The translations under genes and the position numbers were made by a program. Shown here piece after piece: positions 28,069 through 36,812 of a stretch of DNA of 64,000 bases. Each line of letters opens with the position of its first letter. Position 1 is the first letter of the stretch. The notes beneath the pieces were generated by a model. That model did not search any database. It saw nothing but the letters and a program-made list of their open reading frames with translations, and was not told the origin of the DNA. Source of the DNA: Nocardioides ungokensis (GTDB lineage: Bacteria > Actinomycetota > Actinomycetes > Propionibacteriales > Nocardioidaceae); contig NZ_CP059164.1 of NCBI RefSeq assembly GCF_013466985.1, forward strand, positions 2,799,001 through 2,863,000. Direction: 5' to 3'.

Positions 28069-28386
28069 ATGGCATCTGGTTCGAAGGTCTGGTCGCTCTT
28101 CTCCCTCGCAGCGGCGCTCGGCGCCGCCGCCGTCGCGAAGAAGACTCTGAACACCTCCTGGAAGGCGGCCACGGGCAAGAACCCGCCGGCCAACCCCGCG
28201 GATCCCGACGTGGACCTGTGGGAGGCGATCGCGTGGGCGACCGTCAGCGGCACCGCGATCGGCATCGCCCGGATGCTCGCGACACGCAAGGCGGCCAACT
28301 ACTACGCGCGCTCGACCGGGCACCTCCCGCCCGACCTGCAGAAGGACGACCAGGACGCCGACAAGGCACCCGCCGCCCAGAGCTGA
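28069..28386 (+). CDS. DUF4235 family protein
   Basis: A 105-residue small protein with a hydrophobic N-terminal segment (VWSLFSLAAALGAAAVAKK), a WEAIAWATVSGTAIGIARML segment and a charged tail. The pattern is that of DUF4235 proteins. It has an independent ATG 41 bases after DUF3093 and ends before a strong hairpin. Function unknown. Confidence 0.82.
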   Translation: MASGSKVWSLFSLAAALGAAAVAKKTLNTSWKAATGKNPPANPADPDVDLWEAIAWATVSGTAIGIARMLATRKAANYYARSTGHLPPDLQKDDQDADKAPAAQS

Positions 28387-28413
28387 GGTCCTGGCAGGTC
28401 GCTCAGGTACGCA

Positions 28414-28445
28414 GAAGGCCGCAACCCTCTCGGGTTGCGGCCTTC
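28414..28445. terminator. Strong hairpin between convergent genes
   Basis: GAAGGCCGCAACCC, loop TCTC, GGGTTGCGGCCTTC: a perfect 14-bp stem between DUF4235 (plus) and DUF4193 (minus), probably terminating both. Confidence 0.85.
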
Positions 28446-28503
28446 GCTCGTCTTGCGAGTCGCGGGGCGAGCGCCGAGTCGGCTTCTTGCGCCTTCGCTG
28501 CGC

Positions 28504-28794
28504 TCAGGCGCAGTCCTTGCAGATCATCTTCTTGCTGTCGGCGAGCTGCGAGCGGTGATGCACGAGGAAGCAGCTCATGCAGGTGAACTCGTCCTCCTGC
28601 TTGGGCTTCACCTCGACCGCGAGCTCCTCGTGCGACAGGTCGGCTCCGGGCAGCTCGAACGACTCCGCGGCCTCGGCCTCGTCCTCGTCGACCTTCCCGG
28701 AGTTCTTGTCGTGACGCCGCGCCTTGAGCTCTTCGATGCTCTCCTCGGACTGCTCGTCCTCGTTCTTGCGCGGTGCGTCGTAATCGGTGGCCAT
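28504..28794 (-). CDS. DUF4193 family zinc-ribbon protein
   Basis: A 96-residue acidic protein. The first 70 residues are highly charged; the C-terminus has CMSCFLVHHRSQL and MICKDCA, four Cys arranged as a zinc ribbon. Matches DUF4193 (M. tuberculosis Rv2699c). ATG 28794 (MATDYDAPRK) is the family start. The role is unknown; an RNA polymerase or ribosome partner has been imagined for such small acidic zinc proteins but nothing here shows it. Confidence 0.9.
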   Translation of the reverse strand: MATDYDAPRKNEDEQSEESIEELKARRHDKNSGKVDEDEAEAAESFELPGADLSHEELAVEVKPKQEDEFTCMSCFLVHHRSQLADSKKMICKDCA

Positions 28795-28810
28795 GCTCAC
28801 TCCACTCCCC

Positions 28811-28839
28811 TGGGTCAACTACCCCACGCAGATGACCCA
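28811..28839. promoter_or_regulatory. Inverted repeat upstream of DUF4193
   Basis: TGGGTCA and TGACCCA arms separated by 15 bases, 17 to 45 bases before the DUF4193 start. It could be an operator overlapping the promoter or a leader hairpin. Confidence 0.4.
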
Positions 28840-28944
28840 AACACGTTGTCTCTTCCCCGCCGTCGGCGCCAGATTGTGCACCATCCGCAACCGGACGCGC
28901 ACACCGTCCCACGACGTGTCGCATGAACATCGGGTGACGGAGCC

Positions 28945-29787
28945 CTATTCCCCGATTTCTGGGGGCTTCCGGGCCGCATATCCCGCCTGCTGAACCGCAT
29001 CGCGGAACTCGTCGAACCCGTGTGACGGTGCGCACACGAGCAGATCCCGGCCGCCGACTCCCCGGGTGAGCTCGGTGCGCGCCCCCGCCGCCCTCGCCAC
29101 GAGTGCCCCGGCCGCGTGGTCCCAGAGGTTCACACCCTCCTCCACGTAGGCGTCGACCGACCCCTCGGCGACGTGGCAGAGGTCGAGCGCACAGGACCCC
29201 AGGCGCCGGATGTCACGGACCCGCGGCAGCAGCCGTACCAGGGCCCGGGCCTGCAGCTCCCGCAGCGACGCGTCATAGCTGAACCCGGTGGCGACCAGGC
29301 GCTGCGAGAGTGGCGCGGGGCCTCGCACGCCGATCGGACGTCCGTCGCGAGTGGCCTCCGCCGTCCCGTCCGGGGAGACGTGGGCGACGTACTCCACCCC
29401 GGTGGCGGCGTTGACGACCACACCGGCCACGACCTCGCCCCGCCACTCGGCCGCGATCGAGACGGCGTACTGCGGCAGCCCGTAGAGGAAGTTGACGGTG
29501 CCGTCGATGGGGTCGATCACCCAGCGCACCCCGGAGGTCCCGGCCTCCTCGCTCTCCTCCTCGCCGAGGAAGCCGTCGTCGGGCCGGCGCTCGCGCAGCA
29601 GCCGGCGGACCAGCTCCTCGGACGCGCGGTCGGCCTCGGTGACCACGTCCACCGAGCTGGACTTGGTGTCGGCGACGGTCACCTCGCGGGTCGCCCGGTC
29701 GCGGACCAGGGCAGCGGCGGCCCGGGCGGTCTCCAGGGCGAGGTCGGCGAGCTCCCGACCGTCGATCCGGCCGTCGGGCTCCCTCAC
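28945..29787 (-). CDS. Inositol-1-monophosphatase family protein (SuhB-like)
   Basis: A 280-residue Mg-dependent phosphatase. The metal-binding motifs are GEEESEE (EE pair near residue 79), [17 protein letters not shown], and [17 protein letters not shown]. It probably hydrolyzes inositol-1-phosphate or a related sugar phosphate; in actinobacteria inositol feeds mycothiol and phosphatidylinositol. GTG 29787 overlaps the ferrochelatase stop by 4 bp (GTGA), as part of a two-gene unit. It corresponds by position to M. tuberculosis SuhB (Rv2701c). Confidence 0.92.
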   Translation of the reverse strand: MREPDGRIDGRELADLALETARAAAALVRDRATREVTVADTKSSSVDVVTEADRASEELVRRLLRERRPDDGFLGEEESEEAGTSGVRWVIDPIDGTVNFLYGLPQYAVSIAAEWRGEVVAGVVVNAATGVEYVAHVSPDGTAEATRDGRPIGVRGPAPLSQRLVATGFSYDASLRELQARALVRLLPRVRDIRRLGSCALDLCHVAEGSVDAYVEEGVNLWDHAAGALVARAAGARTELTRGVGGRDLLVCAPSHGFDEFRDAVQQAGYAARKPPEIGE

Positions 29788-30899
29788 CCCTCGGCCCCGC
29801 ACAGGGCGGGACGGTCACCCCGGGGGTTGGGGCAGCAGCCGACCGGGCAGCGGTCCCACAGGGCGTCCAGGCTCCCGACCGCGGCCCGCTCCCGGTCGTC
29901 GCCGCGCTCGACGGCGGCCCGCTCGAGGAGCAGGTCGCGGACGGCGGCGACGAAGCGGGGGTCGACGCCTGCGGTTGCGGCCCGGCGCGCGGGCAGCCCG
30001 AGCTCCTCGGCGGTGGCCATCGCCTCGGTGTCGAGGTCGTAGATGACCTCCATGTGGTCCGAGACGAACCCCACGGGCACCATCACCACGCCGGGGACGC
30101 CGTGGGCGTGCAGGGAGCGCAGGTGGTCGTTGACGTCCGGCTCGAGCCACGGGACGTGCGGCGCGCCGGAGCGCGAGCAGAAGACCAGCTCGTGGGCGTG
30201 TCGACGGCCGGTCTCCTCCCGGACCCGGTCGACGACCTCCTGCGCGACGCTGCGGTGCTGGGTGACGTACGCGCCGCCGTCCGGGCCGCTGCCGTCGTTC
30301 ATCGCGGTGGGGATCGAGTGCGTCACGAAGGCCAGGTGCGCGCCCTCCCGGGCCGCCACCGGCAGCTCGGCCAGCGCGGCGAGCGTGGCGTCCACGACGG
30401 CCTCCACGAAGCCCGGGTGGTTGAAGTAGTGGCGCAGCTTGTCCAGGACGGGCGCGTCCTCGACCTCAGCCACGGCGTCGGCGAGGTTCTCGCGGTACTG
30501 CCGGCACGAGGAGTACGACGAGTAGGCGCTGGTCATGAAGCAAGCGGCCCGGGTGATCCCGTCGGCGGCCATCTGCTCGAGGGTGTCGCGCAGGTAGGGG
30601 TCCCAGTTGCGGTTGCCCCAGTAGACGGGCAGGTCGATGCCCGCGCCGGACAGGTCCTCGCGGAGCCGGTCGAGGAACTCGCGGTTCTGGTCGTTGATCG
30701 GTGACCGGCCCCCGAAGAGGTAGTAGTGCTGGCCCACCTCCTCGAGGCGCTCGCGCGGGATGCCCCGGCCGCGGGTGACGTTCTCCAGGAAGGGCACGAC
30801 GTCCTCGGGCTTCTCGGGACCGCCGAAGGACACCAGGAGCAGGGCGTCGTAGGGGCTCGTGTCGGCCTTGGTCTGGTCGGGCTGCGAGGGCGACGGCAT
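29784..30899 (-). CDS. hemH: Coproporphyrin ferrochelatase
   Basis: A 371-residue enzyme inserting ferrous iron into coproporphyrin III (actinobacterial route; also called CpfC). Key blocks are [42 protein letters not shown] with the catalytic His, and [14 protein letters not shown]. The C-terminal Cys351, Cys355, Cys356 and Cys367 (CPVGCCPN, then ALCG) plus an internal Cys in SSCRQYREN fit the [2Fe-2S] cluster of actinobacterial ferrochelatases. ATG 30899 is used. It diverges from an MFS gene. Confidence 0.95.
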   Translation of the reverse strand: MPSPSQPDQTKADTSPYDALLLVSFGGPEKPEDVVPFLENVTRGRGIPRERLEEVGQHYYLFGGRSPINDQNREFLDRLREDLSGAGIDLPVYWGNRNWDPYLRDTLEQMAADGITRAACFMTSAYSSYSSCRQYRENLADAVAEVEDAPVLDKLRHYFNHPGFVEAVVDATLAALAELPVAAREGAHLAFVTHSIPTAMNDGSGPDGGAYVTQHRSVAQEVVDRVREETGRRHAHELVFCSRSGAPHVPWLEPDVNDHLRSLHAHGVPGVVMVPVGFVSDHMEVIYDLDTEAMATAEELGLPARRAATAGVDPRFVAAVRDLLLERAAVERGDDRERAAVGSLDALWDRCPVGCCPNPRGDRPALCGAEG

Positions 30900-30963
30900 G
30901 GAGACATCGTAGGGAGCGCCTGTAATTGGGACGGCGTCGTCCGGCGGTCCTACGCTCACCGCG

Positions 30964-32139
30964 ATGCTCACGTCCTACCGTCGGGTGCTCTCCGAGCCCG
31001 GCACTCTCCGGTTCAGCGCCACCGGCCTGGTGGCGCGCCTGCCGATCTCGATGGTCGGCCTGGGCATCGTGCTGCTCGTCTCCGCGGCCACCGGGTCGTA
31101 CGCCGTGGCGGGGGCCGTCTCGGCGGCGTACATGATCGCCAACGCCGGCCTGGCCATCCTCCAGGGCCGGCTGCTGGACACCCTCGGCCAGGGCCGGGTG
31201 CTCGCGGCCACGAGCATCGGCTTCGCGCTGGCGATGGTGCTGCTGGTCTGGACGGTCGAGGCCGGGTGGCCGGTCGCGACGTCGTACGCCTGCGCCGCGC
31301 TGGCCGGCGCTGTGCTGCCCCAGGTCGGCTCGGCCGTCCGCGCCCGCTGGTCGCACGTGCTGGACGCGGAGCGCGACGTGCAGACGGCGTACGCGATCGA
31401 GGCCGTCGCCGACGAGGCGGTCTTCATGCTCGGACCGATCATCGTGACGGTGCTGGCCACCGCCTGGGACCCGGTGGCCGGGATCGCGGTCGCGGTCCTC
31501 GCCTGCACGACCGGCACGCTGCTCCTCTGTGCCCAGCGCGCCACCGAGCCGCCCGCCCACCCGCACCACCGCGCCTCGGGTCGCCGCCTGAGGATGCCGT
31601 GGGCCACCGTCGCCCCGCTCGCCGTCGTGTCGGCCGCGCTCGGCACCCTGTTCGGCGCCGCCGAGGTGACCACGGTCGCCTTCGCCACCGAGCAGCACCA
31701 CCAGGCCTGGGCGGGTGGCCTGCTCGCCCTGTGGGCGCTGGGCAGCATGCTCGCCGGGATCCTGACCGGCGCGATCACCTGGCGGCGCGGCCCGTCCGTG
31801 CGGGTCCGGTGGGGCGCCTTCGGCATGTTCTGCGCGATGGTGCCGCTGCACTTCGTGGGGTCGGTGCCGCTCATGGGGCTGGTCCTGCTGATCGGTGGCT
31901 TCGCCATCGCCCCGACCCTGATCGCCACCCTGTCCCTCACCGAGAGCACGGTTCCGCCCGGCCGCCTCACCGAGGGCATGGCCATCATGCAGACCGGCCT
32001 GGTCGCGGGCGTGGCACCCGGCGCCACCCTGGCCGGCCTGGTCATCGACGCCCACGGCGCCTCCGCGGCGTACCTCGTCTGCGCCGCCGCCGGTGCCGTC
32101 GCGGCCCTGGCCGCCCAGGCGCTGCCGCGCACCGACTGA
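30964..32139 (+). CDS. MFS transporter
   Basis: A 391-residue protein with 12 hydrophobic segments. It begins [20 protein letters not shown], has [24 protein letters not shown] TM1 and the [19 protein letters not shown] loop after TM2. The group is the sugar-efflux-like MFS proteins often found next to ferrochelatase in actinobacteria; a role in porphyrin or iron handling is only a guess from the divergent hemH. Substrate unknown. Confidence 0.85.
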   Translation: MLTSYRRVLSEPGTLRFSATGLVARLPISMVGLGIVLLVSAATGSYAVAGAVSAAYMIANAGLAILQGRLLDTLGQGRVLAATSIGFALAMVLLVWTVEAGWPVATSYACAALAGAVLPQVGSAVRARWSHVLDAERDVQTAYAIEAVADEAVFMLGPIIVTVLATAWDPVAGIAVAVLACTTGTLLLCAQRATEPPAHPHHRASGRRLRMPWATVAPLAVVSAALGTLFGAAEVTTVAFATEQHHQAWAGGLLALWALGSMLAGILTGAITWRRGPSVRVRWGAFGMFCAMVPLHFVGSVPLMGLVLLIGGFAIAPTLIATLSLTESTVPPGRLTEGMAIMQTGLVAGVAPGATLAGLVIDAHGASAAYLVCAAAGAVAALAAQALPRTD

Positions 32140-32157
32140 GCCCGACCGGGGCGCGCC

Positions 32158-32277
32158 CGGACAGCGGTGAACTGGCCACCCCTTCCGCCGACCAAACCGT
32201 GGCTCACCCACCGCCCGGCCCGGCCGCCCCCGGACAGCGGTGAACTGGCCACCCCTTCGACCGACCAAACCGTGGCT
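32158..32277. repeat. Two direct copies of a 47-bp intergenic repeat, family B
   Basis: Copies at 32158-32204 and 32231-32277, each starting CGGACAGCGGTGAACTGGCC and ending GACCAAACCGTGGCT, with about two differences. Period 73 bases. The 302-base gap 32140-32441 holds no gene; apart from these repeats nothing recognizable is seen in it. Confidence 0.85.
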
Positions 32278-32441
32278 GCCCCACCGCCGACCGGAGGTCC
32301 CCTACCCGAGGCTGGGGACGTGCCCGGCCGGCGCCACGCTGCACCGGGACTGCCCCCTTGGACAGGCCGTCCCGCCGGGTGTAGGACCGAGGGAAGCCCA
32401 CATGGCCGGAAGGGAGGCCGCCATGTGTCCTGGACGTCCCC

Positions 32442-32888
32442 ATGTCCGTCCCTGAGCACCGGCACGCCTCCGGGCGGGGTGGTGTCGACCCCCGGCTGTG
32501 GCTGGTGGCGGCGTTCGTCCTGGGCGTCGTGGTCACCGCGGCCGTGGCCGTCGCGCTGGACCGGGGATCCTCGGATCCGTCGACCCGGCCGTCGCGGGTG
32601 GCCGACCGCGGCGGCTCGAGCCCGACCGCGACGAAGGCGCCGTCCACGCGGAAGTCACCGTCGACCGCCGCGTCCTCCTCGCCGCCGGCGCAGGAGGTGC
32701 AGCACGCCCTGATGACGCAGCCGCTCGCCCAGCTCCAGCCCGGGGACCGCGTGGTCTACCAGATGGCCTCGTGCCACTTCCGGAGATGGATCGTGCGGAT
32801 GGACGTGGCCCTGATCGCCTGCCCCGGCGAGGCGCCTTTCCAGGTCCGCACCGCCTACCTGGTGCCGGTCGAGCCGGGTGGTGACTGA
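32442..32888 (+). CDS. Hypothetical membrane-anchored protein
   Basis: A 148-residue protein. One TM segment (about residues 19-40, LWLVAAFVLGVVVTAAVAVA) is followed by a Ser/Thr/Pro linker (about 50-85) and a small external domain with two Cys (MASCHFRR and LIACPGEAPF) that could form a disulfide. Not recognized. ATG 32442 was taken; a start of similar quality inside the N-terminus is absent. It stops just before the lactone oxidase gene, which may be co-transcribed. Confidence 0.55.
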   Translation: MSVPEHRHASGRGGVDPRLWLVAAFVLGVVVTAAVAVALDRGSSDPSTRPSRVADRGGSSPTATKAPSTRKSPSTAASSSPPAQEVQHALMTQPLAQLQPGDRVVYQMASCHFRRWIVRMDVALIACPGEAPFQVRTAYLVPVEPGGD

Positions 32889-32942
32889 ACGCGCCGTCGC
32901 GAGGCGGGACTCCCGGGGCGCGGTGTGGCTAGGCTCGGCCGC

Positions 32943-34247
32943 GTGGAGCAGTGGCGGAACTGGTCGGGCCTGGAGTCGGCGACGCCCGTGCGCGTCGAGG
33001 AGCCCGGGAGCACGGCCGAGGTGGTCGACGCGATCGAGAAGGCCCGGGCCGACGGCAGCACCGTGAAGATGGTCGGCACCGGCCACAGCTTCACCGCCAT
33101 CTCCGCGCCCGAGGGCACCATGCTCCGCCCCCAGCGGATGAGCGGGATCGTCGCCGTCGACCGGGACGCGATGACCGTCACGGCGCTGGCCGGCACGCCG
33201 CTCAAGGCGCTCAACGCCGACCTGGAGCGGCTGGGCCTGAGCCTGCACAACATGGGCGACATCGCCGAGCAGACCCTGGCCGGCGCCATCTCGACCGGCA
33301 CGCACGGCACCGGAGGGGTCGCGGCCGGGCTCGCCGCCCAGGTCGCCGGCCTCGAGCTCGTCACCGGCACCGGCGAGGTGCTCCGTGCGACGCCGGAGGA
33401 GAACGCCGACGTGCTCGACGTCGCCCGGATCGGTCTCGGCGCCCTGGGCGTCCTGACCACCGTCACGTTCCGCGTGGAGCCGCTCTTCCTGCTCGAGGCG
33501 ACCGAGCAGCCGATGTCGTGGGACGAGGCGCTGGGCTCCTTCGACCAGATGGTCGCGGAGAGCCACCACGTGGACATGTACTGGTTCCCCCACACCGACC
33601 GGATGCTCACCAAGCGCAACGTCCGCCTCGACGCGGACCTCTCCGAGGCCGAGCCGCTCCCCCGCTGGCGCTCCTGGCTCGACGACGACTTCCTCTCCAA
33701 CACGTTCTTCGGCGCGCTCACCGCCGGCGCCAACCGGGTCCCCTCCGCGATCCCGCGGATGAACCAGCTCTCGGCGCGGGCCCTGTCGGCCCGGACCTAC
33801 AGCGACGTGGCGCACCGGGTCTTCACGGCCCGCCGCGACGTGGTCTTCCGCGAGATGGAGTACGCCGTGCCGCGCGAAGCCGGCCTCTCCGCGCTCAGGG
33901 AGGCGCGCCGGGCGGTCGAGGGCTCGGACTGGCGGATCAGCTTCCCGGTCGAGATCCGGGTCGCCCCGGCCGACGACATCCCGCTCTCCACGGCCGGCGG
34001 CCGGGACTCGTTCTACCTGGCCTTCCACACCCACCGCGACGCCGACCACACGTCGTACTTCACCGGCATCGAGGCGATCATGCGTGCCCACGACGGCCGG
34101 CCGCACTGGGGCAAGGTCCACACCAGGACCGCCGCCGACCTGGCGCCCGCCTACCCCCGGTTCGGTGACTTCCTCGCAATGCGTGACCGGCTCGACCCGG
34201 ACCGGGTCTTCGGCAACGCGCACCTGCGCCGCATCCTCGGCGACTGA
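32943..34247 (+). CDS. D-arabinono-1,4-lactone/L-gulonolactone oxidase family flavoprotein
   Basis: A 434-residue oxidase. The PCMH FAD domain spans about 10-180 (VRVEEPGSTAEVVDAIEKA, KMVGTGHSFTAI, GDIAEQTLAGAISTGTHGTG); the C-terminal ALO domain ends HWGKVHTRTAADLAPAYPRF and DRVFGNAHLRRIL. These enzymes oxidize aldonolactones or alditols. GTG 32943 gives VEQWRNWSGL, the typical family start. Substrate in this organism is unknown. Confidence 0.92.
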   Translation: MEQWRNWSGLESATPVRVEEPGSTAEVVDAIEKARADGSTVKMVGTGHSFTAISAPEGTMLRPQRMSGIVAVDRDAMTVTALAGTPLKALNADLERLGLSLHNMGDIAEQTLAGAISTGTHGTGGVAAGLAAQVAGLELVTGTGEVLRATPEENADVLDVARIGLGALGVLTTVTFRVEPLFLLEATEQPMSWDEALGSFDQMVAESHHVDMYWFPHTDRMLTKRNVRLDADLSEAEPLPRWRSWLDDDFLSNTFFGALTAGANRVPSAIPRMNQLSARALSARTYSDVAHRVFTARRDVVFREMEYAVPREAGLSALREARRAVEGSDWRISFPVEIRVAPADDIPLSTAGGRDSFYLAFHTHRDADHTSYFTGIEAIMRAHDGRPHWGKVHTRTAADLAPAYPRFGDFLAMRDRLDPDRVFGNAHLRRILGD

Positions 34248-34272
34248 CCCGCAGTCGGCCCGCTCACCCACC

Positions 34273-34300
34273 GAACCTTTCCCGGGTCCCGTCGCGTCAT
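34273..34300 (+). promoter_or_regulatory. Candidate ECF-type promoter for the second sigma operon
   Basis: GAACCT at 34273-34278, a 16-base spacer, and CGTCAT at 34295-34300, 40 bases before the sigma gene. The spacing and the GAAC/CGTC elements are ECF-like, consistent with autoregulation. Confidence 0.45.
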
Positions 34301-34339
34301 GATGGGCAGACGGTTCAGAACCCGTCGACGAGAGGACCA

Positions 34340-34906
34340 GTGGTGGCTCGGGACAAGACCCAGACGAAGGCCCAGGGGAGGGCCCAGGAGAAAGCGGAGT
34401 TCGCGGAGTTCGTGACCGCGCGCTCGGCAGCGCTCCACCGGGCCGCCTACCTGATCGTCGGGGACCGGTCGCTGGCCCAGGACCTGGTGCAGGAGGCCCT
34501 GACCAAGACGTACGCCGCCTGGCCGCGGCTGCACGACAAGGGCAACGCCGAGGCCTACACGCGCAAGGCGATCACCACGACCGCGATCTCGTGGTTCCGC
34601 CGCAAGGGCTGGTCGCACGAGCGGAGCACCGCCGAACCCCCGGACCGCACGACGGCCGGGCACGACGACCAGGTCGCCCAGAGCACCTGGCTGTGGGAGT
34701 GCCTGATGGCCCTGCCGGTCCGGCAGCGCGCGGCGATCGTGCTCCGCTACTACGAGGACCTCACCGAGGCCCAGACGGCCGAGACCATGGGCTGCGCGGT
34801 CGGGACCGTCAAGAGCCAGGTCTCGGCAGGCCTCGACAAGCTCCGCCGGCAGCTCGGCGACGACGCCGACCTGCTCCCCCTCGACACGCTCACGACCGGA
34901 CGGTGA
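34340..34906 (+). CDS. SigE-family ECF RNA polymerase sigma factor
   Basis: A 188-residue sigma factor paralogous to that at 13646. Region 2 is HRAAYLIVGDRSLAQDLVQE; region 4 is LPVRQRAAIVLRYYEDLTEA followed by AETMGCAVGTVKSQ. An N-terminal basic extension (VARDKTQTKAQGRAQEKAEF) is extra. GTG 34340 follows GAGAGGA by six bases; a second GTG at 34343 is equivalent. It is followed after four bases by its membrane partner. Confidence 0.9.
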   Translation: MVARDKTQTKAQGRAQEKAEFAEFVTARSAALHRAAYLIVGDRSLAQDLVQEALTKTYAAWPRLHDKGNAEAYTRKAITTTAISWFRRKGWSHERSTAEPPDRTTAGHDDQVAQSTWLWECLMALPVRQRAAIVLRYYEDLTEAQTAETMGCAVGTVKSQVSAGLDKLRRQLGDDADLLPLDTLTTGR

Positions 34907-34910
34907 CCCG

Positions 34911-36026
34911 ATGACCGAGAAGCTCAAGAACCTGCTCCACGACCGTGCCGCCGCCGTGGACTTCGCCGTCCCGGACGTGGACGCGCTCACCCGGGCCGGC
35001 GACCGCCGTCGTCGTCGCCGCAGCGCGGCCGTCGTCGCGGGCGGGGTGGCCGTGCTGGTGGCCGTGGGCGGCGCCGTCGTGCTGCCTCAGCTGCTGGACG
35101 GCGACGGCTCCCCGGAGCCGGCCGGCGCCCCGGCCCCGACCCCGGCGCTGACCTGGGCGTCCGGGCAGACGCTCTACGGGCCGGACCTGCCGGGCGGCAA
35201 GGTGGCCCTCCAGCACGACGTGCGCGCCTATGTCCGCACCAGCGCCGGGTTCGTGCTCGCTGACTCCGACGGCACGGTCTGGTCCCAGGTCGACGGCACC
35301 GAGACCCGGGTCGGCACCACCGACGCCAAGGCCCCGCACCTGGTGTCCGACACCCAGGGCACGCTGGCCGGCTGGCTCGACGCCAGCGGCGACAAGCCGG
35401 CGTACGTCGTGCTCGACCAGGCGACCGGCGACACCACCACCTACGACAACCAGCCGGCTGGGGCCAGCGACCCGTCGGGGCCGGGCAGCTCGCCGTACTT
35501 CTACGCCATCGACGGTCACACGGCCTACTGGCGCGACGCCCGGGGCGCGGTCGCCACCGACCTCGACACGCGACAGGCCACCGTCGTCGACTCCCCCGCC
35601 GGCAGCGACCTCGACATCACGGCAGCCAAGGGCGGCCTGATCGCGTTCAACGGCGAGAACGGCACCTCCATCGGCACCTCGCCCAACGACGCGGTCCACC
35701 TCAAGGGCTCCTTCGGTGGCCCGGGGACGTTCAGCCCCGACGGGCACTGGTTCACCGAGGACGCCGACGAGCCGAAGGTGTGGGACGACACGACCGGCGA
35801 GCGGGTCAAGCTGGACATGGAGTACAACTTCGCCTCCGGCTACGGCTGGCTCGACGACCACACGCTGCTCGTCCTCGGCCAGGACGGCTGGCAGGACAAG
35901 CTCGCGATCGTCCAGTGCCACGTCCCGGCGGGTGACTGCAGCCCGGCGCAGACCGGCTTGGGCTCCTTCCACCAGCTCGACCAGGAGGGCTTCGCGCTCC
36001 CCGTGGGCTCGCGCATGGGGCAGTGA
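34911..36026 (+). CDS. Membrane-anchored TolB/WD40-like partner of the ECF sigma factor
   Basis: A 371-residue protein with a cytoplasmic N-terminus (MTEKLKNLLHDRAAAVDFAV), a basic run RRRRRR, one TM (about 38-60) and a propeller-like external domain (DGTVWSQVDGTETRVG, FSPDGHWFTEDADEPKVWDD). It has the same design as the protein at 14142 but lacks a C-terminal TM. Probably a sensor/anti-sigma for the sigma factor encoded just upstream; inferred from pairing. Confidence 0.75.
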   Translation: MTEKLKNLLHDRAAAVDFAVPDVDALTRAGDRRRRRRSAAVVAGGVAVLVAVGGAVVLPQLLDGDGSPEPAGAPAPTPALTWASGQTLYGPDLPGGKVALQHDVRAYVRTSAGFVLADSDGTVWSQVDGTETRVGTTDAKAPHLVSDTQGTLAGWLDASGDKPAYVVLDQATGDTTTYDNQPAGASDPSGPGSSPYFYAIDGHTAYWRDARGAVATDLDTRQATVVDSPAGSDLDITAAKGGLIAFNGENGTSIGTSPNDAVHLKGSFGGPGTFSPDGHWFTEDADEPKVWDDTTGERVKLDMEYNFASGYGWLDDHTLLVLGQDGWQDKLAIVQCHVPAGDCSPAQTGLGSFHQLDQEGFALPVGSRMGQ

Positions 36027-36047
36027 ACGAGCGGCGGTGAGCCTCGC

Positions 36048-36695
36048 TCAGACGCTGGCCGGCCCGGTCGGCATCGGCGCCTGCCAGTTGCGCCACATCG
36101 CGACCAGGCGCCACACGATGCAGACCCCGGCGCCGGTGAAGGCGACGACCACGACGGGCAGGTCCAGGCGCTCTCCAGCGACGGTGATGAACGCCCCGGC
36201 CAGGGCGGGGGTGGCGTACAGGTCCCCGCGGAAGACCGCGGGTACGCGCCCGGCCAGCACGTCGCGGGCCATCCCGCCCCCGATGCCGGTGACCATGCCC
36301 ATCAGCGCCGCCGGGATCGGCCCGAGCCCGTACTCCATCGCCTTGAGGGTCCCGGTGACGCAGAACAGCCCCAGGCCGAAGGCGTCGAGCACGCTGACGG
36401 CGCGCTCGCGGCGACCGACGGCGGGATGGAACCAGAAGGTCAGCAGGCCGGCGGCCACCGGCACCATCAGGTAGCGCCAGTCCTCCAGGGCCGCAGGCGG
36501 GGTCGCCCCGATGAGCACGTCGCGCAGGAAGCCGCCGCCGAGCCCGGTGGTCCCGGCCAGGACCAGCACACCGAAGACGTCGAGGTCCTTGCGAACACCC
36601 ACGAGGGCGCCGGTGACGGCGAACACGAAGATGCCCACCAGGTCCAGGACCACGAGGGTGGTGACAGGCTCGCTGGCCGGAAGCGTCGCAGACAC
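36048..36695 (-). CDS. Trimeric intracellular cation channel family (UPF0126) protein
   Basis: A 215-residue protein with seven hydrophobic segments made of two repeats. Each repeat has the Gly-rich signature: TTGLGGGFLRDVL and VTGIGGGMARDVL. Bacterial TRIC homologs form K+-permeable trimers; the older family name is UPF0126/YadS. ATG 36695 starts directly before TM1. Confidence 0.9.
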   Translation of the reverse strand: MSATLPASEPVTTLVVLDLVGIFVFAVTGALVGVRKDLDVFGVLVLAGTTGLGGGFLRDVLIGATPPAALEDWRYLMVPVAAGLLTFWFHPAVGRRERAVSVLDAFGLGLFCVTGTLKAMEYGLGPIPAALMGMVTGIGGGMARDVLAGRVPAVFRGDLYATPALAGAFITVAGERLDLPVVVVAFTGAGVCIVWRLVAMWRNWQAPMPTGPASV

Positions 36696-36812
36696 GGTGG
36701 GAGGTTACCGGGGCACGCCGTCGCGGTGACGCGTGCGGCCCTCTCGCTGGCGTAGGCTCGGCGCACCGTAGAACCCACGCTGACCAGCACAGAAGGCAAG
36801 GAGCAGTCCCCC

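Noticed and set aside
30466..32268. 600-codon minus-strand frame across the MFS gene and the family B repeats
   Set aside because: Antisense to the MFS protein and low-complexity; the similar peptides RGGQFTAV and KGWPVHRCPG come only from the DNA repeats.
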